Both the position numbers and the translations under genes were made by a program. Positions 55,608 through 64,000 of a stretch of 64,000 nt of DNA are shown here, one piece after another. The notes beneath the pieces were generated by a model. That model had not been told where the DNA came from. It did no database searches and was given only the letters and a program-made list of their open reading frames with translations. The stretch is from Cordylochernes scorpioides (lineage: Eukaryota > Arthropoda > Arachnida > Pseudoscorpiones > Chernetidae), in contig CP092863.1 of the NCBI GenBank assembly GCA_030710605.1, positions 120,633,586-120,697,585 of the forward strand. Direction: 5' to 3'. Every line of letters starts with the position of its first letter. The first letter of the stretch is position 1.

Positions 55608-56010
55608 GGCGCTCTGCCATCTAAAAAGCACATGTGCTCGTGGTCAGGAGATGCCTTCTTTATTTTTAATATCAACACCTGACCCACTTATCTTTTATTT
55701 TTTTCTATTGTTTTTTCATGTGTTAAGCGTCTTTACGCAAATTTGGCCAAAAATACCCATTTCTTGATTTTTCGGCAAGCCATTGGGACCAAAAAATATT
55801 TTTGGTCGCAGTGGTTACAGCCTTCTCCACGCTGACGAGCGCCAACAGCGCGAAACGCGTTCGTGGATGGCTTTTCTTGATTTATCAAGAAATTGGGTTG
55901 GCCAAATATCACGGAGCAAGCTAAATAAACGTTTAGTTTATTTTTGCTCCACTAGATGGCGCTCTGCCATCTAAAAAGCACATGTGCTCGTGGTCAGGAG
56001 ATGCCTTCTT
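55608..56010 (+). repeat. Hammerhead-bearing tandem repeat (family H)
   Basis: GGCGCTCTGCCATCTAAAAAG starts a unit at 55608 and again at 55958, a period of 350 bp; the second unit is truncated after about 53 bp. One full hammerhead (55826-55867) lies in the complete unit. A tandem repeat of a few hundred bp with one type I hammerhead per unit is the layout of metazoan retrozymes. Confidence 0.8.
55826..55867 (+). ncRNA. Hammerhead ribozyme, type I, minimal stem III
   Basis: Stem I TCCACG 55826-55831 with CGTGGA 55862-55867; core CTGACGA 55832-55838; stem II GCGC 55839-55842 / GCGC 55848-55851, loop CAACA; GAA 55852-55854; ACGCGT 55855-55860 as self-complementary stem III with A15.1-U16.1; U55861 as position 17, predicted cleavage after it. 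All invariant hammerhead nucleotides are present. GUU is an allowed, if slower, cleavage triplet. Confidence 0.85.
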
Positions 56011-56039
56011 CATTTTTAAATATAATAAAATAAATAATG

Positions 56040-56077
56040 TTTCCTGTTGAAGGACTGACAAGTCCGAAAGCTTGAAA
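56040..56077 (+). ncRNA. Hammerhead-like fold, one core change
   Basis: Stem I TTTC 56040-56043 / GAAA 56074-56077; CTGTTGA 56044-56050 (A6 to T); stem II GGAC 56052-56055 / GTCC 56062-56065; GAA 56066-56068; AGCT 56069-56072; T56073. All three helices pair, with sequences different from the other copies. Confidence 0.5.
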
Positions 56078-56079
56078 AT

Positions 56080-56640
56080 AAAAAGTTGCACAAGAAACTT
56101 AACCCTGGAACCTTTATTTATTTTCAATATTATAATTGTAGCGGCTCCCAAATATTAACTTTTCATATTTTCATTATAAGTTTTAATTTGTTTAATAACA
56201 ATTTAATTCAAATATTAAATTATCTTATAAATATATAATGCTCATGAAATATACTTTATTAAAATTATATGAATTAACATTAATATCATATTAATTGTTG
56301 TCAAATCAATATGATAAAATAATTATACATCATTCTAAATATAAATCATAAATCATATAAAATGTAAATATTTATCTATAATATATCAAACACATATATC
56401 TAACATTTTATAATCTAGAAATGATATTTGACCACACACACAGATACAAAAAAGAACTTCAACATGTAGTATACAACAATTTAACCCCTTCTGATAATTT
56501 GTATTAAATAAATGTAATTAAAAGTTGATTTTACAATAAATAATTTGTTATCTGACTCCGCCTAGAATTCCATGCCGCCCACATAATATTTAATATTTTA
56601 ATTATTTTAAATATAAATACGCACTAAATTACCTTTTTTA
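56080..56640. other. AT-rich stretch with a duplicated segment
   Basis: GTAGCGGCTCCCAAATATTAACTTTTCAT at about 56140 repeats that at about 55520, so the hammerhead repeat sits between direct copies of a longer segment. Otherwise nothing recognised. Confidence 0.5.
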
Positions 56641-57234
56641 GGTACGAGTATACTTGGTCTTCTTTTATAACCCGGCTTCCCCCGGGTTTTTCTTGGAAGA
56701 GTGTATACCACACTCACATTATATTCTTTATTATCCAACTTTATAGACAATAGTTCAGTAGCTCTAAATCTATATAACTTCCATAAAAATGCTGTAAAAA
56801 AGAAAGACTTAACCGAACATTCAAACATACCAAAAATTTCTGTTTGATGAGAAAGACAGAACCAACATCCAATTATTTGTTTAGGCAGATACGATAAGTT
56901 AACCCCCACACTGATAAAACGGTGTTTACCTTACAACCCTGAACACGCGGATTTTCCTGGGAAATCTCTTAAAGATTTCTTAAAAAATACATGGCCCACC
57001 TGTGCTGTGTGAGAGCTTAAATTGTCTTGTTCCATATGTAAATACCTGTTTTCTTTCCTCTTTTCGCTCTCCACTTCTCCCATCCATATTTCCAAAATTT
57101 TTTTTTTCTTTTTTTGATTTTTTTTTATTCTTCTTATTTTTTTATTCTTTCTTATAATCTGTATATATTTACCAAATGTATATCTTTCTCCATTTTTTAT
57201 TTCCCACTTTCATAGGTTTCTCCGTTTTGTAACC

Positions 57235-57276
57235 CCAAGGAGAATCCTCTGTAAGACCTGTGTGTCTTAATAAAGG

Positions 57277-57312
<36 letters not shown>
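57235..57312 (+). repeat. LINE-type tail ending in (GT)n
   Basis: GGAGAATCCTCTGTAAGACC, GTGTCTTAATAAAGGC, then a (TG)n run; same style as 60945-61015. Confidence 0.5.
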
Positions 57313-57879
57313 CCACACTTAATTTTTTTTAACAAAAATAAATATTAATGCTAAGAAATAGTAATAGCTGTAATCAATATAGGAATGCATCAATGTATAT
57401 TATCATAACCATTTTCCAACCCTCCTTCTCCAAATTGGTCTGTTATCTCATTAATTTGCATATTCCGGGGTTAGGATAGTAATTTCTTCCAGACCCCTAG
57501 CTACATATCGACGCAAAGTTTCATTCAGATTGGTCCATTATTGTAGAAGCGTATATGAGAAAAAAAAATTATTTTGCTGATGGCTTGCGCCAACTATCGG
57601 AATAAATCAAGAAAATTTATTCCGATAGTGGCGCAAGCTATCAATAACATTCAGCTGTATGATCAGGAAATTACTTTTTTAAAATTTACATTCTAACTTG
57701 AAAAAGTCTTCCCTTTAATCTATTTTGAAATATTTTGCCCATTTCTTCTTTTTGGATGCATTTGTATTATTTATTTTTAGTTTCAATATGTTTATGTAAA
57801 TTTTACATATTAAAAAAATGCAATATGCATTATGCAAATTTTTATTTTTTTATTTTTTTATTTTTTGTGAATGTATATT

Positions 57880-58320
57880 AAAGTTAGCAATGAAGTGGTG
57901 TTTTCCTGCGATTATTAATGTGTTATATGCAACTTTTTCCTCTGCTGGGGAATGGAATAAAACTTGGGCCGGGGGTATTATTTACATGATGTAGTCCGCC
58001 AACAAACAGTGCGACAGACTTGCGGAGACAGACTTTCGATTAGGGCTGTGTATTGATCCGCCAGAGAAAGTAGTGCCTCACAAAGAGGAAATGACGTCAA
58101 GGTTAATTGATTTGTGCGCATGACAGGAAATAGGTGAATGGTAGATCGCAAAGAGGTTCTACTTTCCCATTGTTACTCCGCGTGGGTAAATATTTCCTGG
58201 CGTATTGATCGTGTATTACTCCGCTGTGGAATTTATATGGGATGACCTCCCGACCCCTGGATGACACGTGTCACCACCTGCTCTATGCAAATCCACTGCA
58301 TTTGCATATATACCCACCCG
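57880..58320. promoter_or_regulatory. Non-repetitive segment dense in factor-site words
   Basis: TGACGTCA at 58092-58099 (CRE), the palindrome GACACGTGTC at 58263-58272 (E-box core), ATGCAAAT at 58285-58292 and ATTTGCAT at 58300-58307 (octamer, opposite orientations), then TATATA at about 58305-58310. TTACTCCGC occurs twice. The segment is not repeated elsewhere in the window. An enhancer/promoter or a transposon promoter are both possible. Confidence 0.35.
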
Positions 58321-58435
58321 TTTAAAATTCCATTAGCATCTTGACACCCACTATAGTTAAAATAGTGACATACCTTTAAGCTATATTTCATTAATACCAA
58401 ATAACTATAGCTACAGGCACATTATATTGAAATAT

Positions 58436-58752
58436 TTTTTTATCATTAGTACACGTGGTACAGGCCATGATAATCATGGTGGGTAGTAGTTGGCGACTGT
58501 CCGGTGCAACTGTTGCACCACATGTCTACACATGTAAAAATCTACACATGTGAAAAGCAGTTCGACTTTTACACTTACAAATGTGCCGGAGCCTCGTTTG
58601 GTTACTTGCTCTCACTGGTGGGGTTAGACTTGTGCAAGAATCGGGAGCCATTAGATCAATTTTTTTTATTAGAAAAAAAAGTGCCCAATGCTGGATTAGA
58701 TCCCCAGGTCGTAGCTAAAAAAAAAAACAATGGTTTATACCATTCCTCAACC
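58436..58752 (-). repeat. tRNA-derived SINE copy
   Basis: Same order as 28333-28655, with a decayed B box and a small internal duplication of CTACACATGT. Confidence 0.8.
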
Positions 58753-58884
58753 GACCCCCAATACTACAGTGATAAAAATGTTTAATGAAAGTGAATCGCT
58801 CATCAATGGAAAAACCTTCCTTTTTTTCAATACAATTATTTTATTCAAGAAATTAAGGCATTAAAAAAGACGAATATTTATTTT

Positions 58885-59110
58885 ATACATAAAACAAACT
58901 TCTACTGGCTTTACTGCGATGAAAATATATTGGGAGGGCTTGGCTCATCAGTAATAAACTGCATTGTATACAGTATTAGAGCTCTAAAAAAGAGATCTGT
59001 TAGATTAAACTGACGAAACCGCTGGGATGAGCCAGGCCCTCCCATATTTTTTCCATTGCAGTAAGGGCAGTAGATATTGTTTCATTTTTAAAAGAATTAT
59101 ATGGGCCTAT
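58885..59110. repeat. Family F repeats, inverted pair
   Basis: TACTGCGATGAAAATATATTGG ... GGCTCATCAG and, inverted, GCCAGGCCCTCCC ... TTGCAGTAAGGGCAG. Confidence 0.65.
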
Positions 59111-59279
59111 AATAGTTTCGAATTTTCATAACAGATGGCGCGCTAATACGTCATAATATATGTAAATATGTATATATATATATATAAAACAAATTATCCT
59201 CTCATACGTTTTATTTTTACTTATGTAGAAGGGAACAAATGCTTGAAAGCTTGACTTAATAATAAATAAACCTTTACAC

Positions 59280-59400
59280 GAAAATTGGTAACAAATAAAT
59301 TTACTGGCAATGTGTTTCTTTTCAATAATTACATCAAATATTATCTCATTATGATATTATTGAAAATAAACACATTGCCAGTAAATTTATTTGTTACATA
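59280..59400. repeat. Foldback element, family I, copy 2
   Basis: TAACAAATAAATTTACTGGC and its inverse flank a ~45-bp middle; compare 3239-3470. Confidence 0.75.
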
Positions 59401-60330
59401 TTTTATCGCGATAGATGGCAATTAAATTATAAATTACAAGGAAATGTTTATCTATCACGTTTTTATTCTTTTTCTATATAATTATAATATATATATTTTA
59501 AATTCATAATATTTTTTGATAATATAAATTTACTTTCGGTTTAATATGTATATTTCAACAGAGTATATATATAGTCACAAATTTGTTTATTGAAAATGTC
59601 TTCTTTCTTATATACACACTGGGTGAAGTAGAATGCCTTTGTCATTAAGACTGGGAGCACTACTCAGTGGCAGGCCGACTTAGCTCCAAAAGAAATGGCC
59701 GCCTCTGACATGAGGAACAGACGCCATGTGCAGCTACTCCTAACATGGAGTACAAACGCTGCTCATCCTGTATCCCTGGATCCCTTACAGGGTACTATCA
59801 GCCGGGCCAGCTGAACTCAGGTTTTTTAGTGAGCTTGTTACTGCTCCCCCTCCTCCTTTTTTATCCGGGCTTGGGACCGGCAAAGGCGGAGTTTATAGAA
59901 AATGTAAATCAAATGTCTCTATTAGTAAATATGTAAATATAGTTATGTTTAATGTTATATAAGGAAGTTATGTAAATTCTGATTTTTCTAGTTTTGTTGT
60001 GAGGAAAAACATCACTCACAACGTTTATTAATTGATTAATAAAACTCTAATTTTAAATCGCGACAATAATATATAATTTTTATTTATAATTTGACACACT
60101 TGTGATGACACACCGCTTTGCATATTGGCAAAAGAATGGACTATTTTTTTTTTGTCAGGAGCAACGGCCGAGAAAGCTTGGAGCCCCTACGAGGGTAAAA
60201 CAACAAAGAAATAACTTCACAAGGTAAATTCTTTATTATTTACCTTTTTATTATTGTAATATAATTGAAATTAACTCATCAACACAGTTCTGTTATGTAC
60301 ATAGAATGTAAACAATAGAACCTATAATGA
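59401..60330. other. Mostly AT-rich; one GC-richer block unassigned
   Basis: 59630-59890 is GC-richer (GGAACAGACGCCATGTGCAG, CCGGGCCAGCTGAACTCAG) with a short frame that resembles nothing I know. Confidence 0.4.
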
Positions 60331-60649
60331 AAAAGGCATCTCCTTATTGTGCAACTGAAAGTTGCTGATGGCTTGCGCCATCTATCGGAAAAAAATATCA
60401 AGATGCCTTTTTCTTAATTTATGCACCTTATCCCAGTACAATATCACATTTTTACTTTTTTTTTCACAATAGAACCTACATTATTTATCACTAACAACAA
60501 CGACCTGTAAGTAAATAAACATCTAATACCCGAATAAATATATCTTGTAATACGTTTGTTAATTATATAATGTAGATTTTACAATTATCATGTGTCCATA
60601 GGTTCCCTAAACATCCCTAAGATACCGTCCATTTTTAAATTGCTAATTC

Positions 60650-61015
60650 TGCAATGCTGTCATCAAAGACAATTTGGTCCATTATTTATTCCATTGCCCA
60701 TTTCTACAGGAAAAGAGACTGGAAATTCACGAAATTTCGGGGCTAACTCACTACAATGAACAACATGTATATAAAATTTGTACTACTCTCCTGCTGGATA
60801 AAACATTTGTTTATAAATATTTAAAAAATTTCAAGGCGATTGATAAAATGAGGGAAAAAGTGCTCAACTCCACAGACAACGACTGATTGCTCCCCCTCCC
60901 CTCTAAATTGCTTTTCCTCCTCACTCATGTACATATATAACCTCTTAGGGGAATCCCCTTGTAAGACAATAGTGTCTTAATAAAGGTTCTGTTGTTTGTT
61001 GTTGTTGTTGTGAGA
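60650..61015 (+). mobile_element. LINE 3' end: C-terminal frame and (TTG)n tail
   Basis: In the frame ending at TGA 60884-60886, a cysteine followed by DNLVHYLFHCP gives the C...H...C pattern found after the reverse transcriptase/RNase H of many LINEs; then ~55 residues, a stop, and GTGTCTTAATAAAGG followed by a (GTT)n tail. 5'-truncated dead copy. The LINE clade is not resolvable. Confidence 0.6.
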
Positions 61016-61204
61016 TATCGTCCATAGTAAACACAGGGATTATAACAGTAATAGTTACAATAATCAACAATGTTATTTACAATGTATCAAATAAGGGGAA
61101 AGAAGAAAGAAAGGGCTTGGTATAAACTTATATACAAACAATCGAGAACAAGCAGTTCCTTTTCTTAAAGAACAACAATTAGTTGTGTAAAATTATTTAT
61201 AATT

Positions 61205-61552
61205 ATAAAACGACATTTGAAAATTATCCCGCAAATGTTTCTTTTGAACGAAAAATCGAAATTTATTTTAAGGAGAAATAACAATTATTTCTAACCTTAG
61301 GGATGAAGTATGATAGGATGAACTGTGAAGAGTAATGATAAACGGAAAAAAATGAGTATCCAGGGATGGGAATCGAACCCACAGTGTTCCGCTTACCGGG
61401 CAGATGCCATGTACACTAGGCATTACTCTTCTCAATTCATGCTTTCATACTTCATCCCTAAGGTTAGAAATAATCGTTATTTCTCCTTAAAATAAATTTT
61501 GATTTTTCGTTCAAAAGAAACATTTGCGGTTTTCAAACTTCGTTCTACAATC
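61205..61552. mobile_element. tRNA-bearing foldback element, third copy
   Basis: Arms of about 135 bp (61205-61340 and 61418-61552; AAATGTTTCTTTTGAACGAA, AAGGAGAAATAACAATTATT and inverses). The central tRNA-like sequence (about 61352-61420, minus strand) keeps the B box and the CCGGTAA loop but has lost the 5' acceptor half. Confidence 0.78.
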
Positions 61553-61671
61553 ATAAGCCACATTACATTGTATTATAAATTATATATAATTATACATGAA
61601 ATTCTAGTGTATATATTGACATTTATTACGTAATATACTCATGTGTGTGCTGAAGGAAAAGGTGTTGTATA

Positions 61672-61852
61672 TACAGTTAAACCTGTCTATAGCGCCTCCT
61701 CTTAGGACTCACCAAAATAGGGTGCTATAGAGAGGGGGTGCTATAGACAGGTCACTTTTAATTTAAAATGTTTACATTTTATAGTTTAAAATCTGGCGCT
61801 ATAGAGAGGAAGGCGCTATTTAGAGAGGGCGCTATAGACAGGTTTAACTGTA
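61672..61852. mobile_element. TIR MITE, family C, copy 4
   Basis: Inverted ACAGTTAAACCTGTCTATAG ends with internal TATAGAGAGG blocks. Confidence 0.78.
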
Positions 61853-62179
61853 TTTTTAAAGAGAATGGTAATTCTTACCAAAAAATGATTATACATAAGT
61901 ATATATTATTGCAATGATTTATCACTTTTTATTTAATCGAAAACAATACAATTAATTAATTTATTTATTTTTTAAATAAGGGACGATTTTCTCGAAAGCT
62001 TCAAAAAATTGAGACAATTTCGTGTAGTGTCAAAGTTTGTTTACTTTAGTTTAGTTGCATAGTTTGTACTTATATATACATATACCTTTTTGTAATGTAA
62101 TCTCCTAGGAAATATTCATAGAAATATATACTCCGCTAGGTTGCCAAATATATGGTGGAACTGATTTTGTATATGTAAA
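61853..62179. other. AT-rich stretch, nothing recognised
   Basis: No supported feature before the satellite. Confidence 0.5.
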
Positions 62180-64000
62180 TAAGTGGTGTATTTACAGTAC
62201 AAGCTGTCACAATTCTCTAACCACCATGATTATCATGGCCTGGTACTACATGTATAGACATGTGGGGTGTACTTACAGTACAAGTCTCTATTCATCATGA
62301 TTACCATGGCCTGGTACTGCATGTATATAGACGTGTGTTGTACTTACAGTACAAGCTGTCACAACCCTTTACCCACCATGATTATCAAGGCCCGTTACTA
62401 TATAGGTAGACATGTGGTGTACTTACAGTCCCAACACCCTAATCACCATGATTATCATGACCTGGTGCTATGCTAAAACATCTTCAAGATCGAGGTTACC
62501 TGGTCGAAGTGTATTTCATGTTAAAGATGTCTCCACATGTGGCATATACTTAAAGCACCTTCACCTATATGACATATGAACATGTGGTGTACTTTATACA
62601 CACTCTCTACCCACTATGATTATCATTGCCCTGTACTACTTGTATGGACATGTGATGTACATACAGTACAAGCAATCGCAACCCTCTACCCACTATGGTT
62701 ATCATGGCCTGGTAATACACATGTAGACATGTGGTGTAGTTATCACCCACCCTCTACTTACCATGATTATCATTGCCCGTTACTACATGTATAAAGACAT
62801 GTGGTGTACATACAGTACAAGCAATCACAACCCTATACCCACCATGGTTATCATGGCCTGGTAATACACATGTAGACATGTGGTGTAGTTATCACCCACC
62901 CTCTACTTACCATGATTATCATTGCCCGTTACTACATGTATAAGGACATGTGGTGTACATACAGTACAAGCTATCACAACCCTCTACCCACTATGGTTAT
63001 CATGGCCTGGTAATACACATGTAGACATGTGGTGTAGTTATCACCCACCCTCTACCCACCATGGTTATCATTGCCCGTTACTACATGTATAAAGACATGT
63101 GGTGTACATACAGTACAAGCAATCACAACCCTATACCCACCATGGTTATCATGGCCTGGTAATACACATGTAGACATGTGGTGTAGTTATCACCCACCCT
63201 CTACTTACCATGATTATCATTGCCCGTTACTACATGTATAAGGACATGTGGTGTACATACAGTACAAGCAATCACAACCCTATACCCACCATGGTTATCA
63301 TGGCCTGGTAATACACATGTAGACATGTGGTGTAGTTATCACCCACCCTCTACTTACCATGATTATCATTGCCCGTTACTACATGTATAAGGACATGTGG
63401 TGTACTTACAGTACAAGCTATCACAACCTCTACCCACCATGGTTATCATGGCCTGGTAATACACATGTAGACATGTGGTGTAGTTATCACCCACCCTCTA
63501 CCCACCATGGTTATCATTGCCCGTTACTACATGTATAAAGACATGTGGTGTACATACAGTACAAGCAATCACAACCCTATACCCACCATGGTTATCATGG
63601 CCTGGTAATACACATGTAGACATGTGGTGTAGTTATCACCCACCCTCTACTTACCATGATTATCATTGCCCGTTACTACATGTATAAGGACATGTGGTGT
63701 ACATACAGTACAAGCAATCACAACCCTATACCCACCATGGTTATCATGGCCTGGTAATACACATGTAGACATGTGGTGTAGTTATCACCCACCCTCTACT
63801 TACCATGATTATCATTGCCCGTTACTACATGTATAAGGACATGTGGTGTACATACAGTACAAGCAATCACAACCCTATACCCACCATGGTTATCATGGCC
63901 TGGTAATACACATGTAGACATGTGGTGTAGTTATCACCCACCCTCTACTTACCATGATTATCATTGCCCGTTACTACATGTATAAGGACATGTGGTGTAC
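62180..64000 (+). repeat. SINE-derived satellite, 149-bp two-part repeat, open at window end
   Basis: Early, diverged monomers (62180-62640) pass into a regular 149-bp higher-order unit made of two halves: ACCATGGTTATCATGGCC ... ACATGTGGTGTAG and ACCATGATTATCATTGCCC ... GTACATACAGTACAAGC. Starts at 62841, 62990 and 63139 confirm the period. The monomer equals the body of the SINE at 28333-28655 (CATGTG ... ACTTACAGTA ... CCACCATGATTATCATGGCC). The array continues past 64000. Confidence 0.92.

Noticed and set aside
59745-59936. Short frame in the GC-richer block near 59.8 kb
   Set aside because: No recognisable domain, low complexity in the middle, no start context or neighbour supporting a gene.

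Overview
This is a very AT-rich, repeat-saturated stretch of a metazoan nuclear genome. It shows tRNA-headed SINEs, mariner DNA transposons, Ty3/gypsy retrotransposons (one of the CsRn1 clade), Penelope-like elements (PLEs), a U6 snRNA copy, satellites and long (TA)n runs, and no bacterial or organellar gene order. An invertebrate, plausibly a mollusc or other lophotrochozoan, fits best, but the sequence does not prove the taxon. Only one ordinary cellular protein gene is convincing: an intronless reading frame at 28.8-29.5 kb resembling the centriolar-satellite / tubulin-polyglutamylase regulator CSTPP1 (C11orf49).

Layout. 0-8.6 kb: inverted-repeat (foldback) elements, TIR MITEs, a SINE fragment and AT-rich DNA. 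8.6-12.5 kb: a nest in which a tandem MITE holds a decayed mariner, which holds a gypsy-type element whose two 350-bp LTRs face each other as inverted repeats, with a 5-bp target duplication. 12.5-28.7 kb: foldback repeats, further copies of the 118-bp MITE, two GC-rich islands, a hammerhead-bearing tandem repeat (19.3-19.7 kb), and perfect or near-perfect palindromes at 20.3 and 24 kb. 28.8-29.5 kb: the CSTPP1-like gene. 29.6-34.7 kb: about 43 tandem copies of the 118-bp unit, starting about 100 bp upstream of that gene's ATG. 36.7-37.6 kb: 3' end of a PLE with a GIY-YIG domain. 39.4-45.4 kb: a second decayed mariner interrupted by an apparently intact CsRn1-clade element with identical LTRs. 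46-62 kb: foldback elements (three carry a tRNA-like pol III promoter), a probable solo LTR, a mutated U6 copy and a second hammerhead-bearing repeat. 62.2-64 kb: a satellite derived from the body of the SINE, running off the window.

The unifying signal is a small RNA fold that recurs in unrelated-looking repeats: a short stem I, a CUGANGA-like heptamer, a hairpin (stem II), GAA, a self-complementary A...U tetramer or hexamer (stem III), one non-G base, and the other side of stem I. Two copies (55.8 kb plus strand, 19.6 kb minus strand) have every conserved hammerhead-ribozyme nucleotide and a 6-bp stem I. Others keep the architecture, and in part compensatory changes, with degenerate cores. 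Hammerheads with minimal stem III are known from PLEs and metazoan retrozymes; the number of families sharing the fold here deserves testing.
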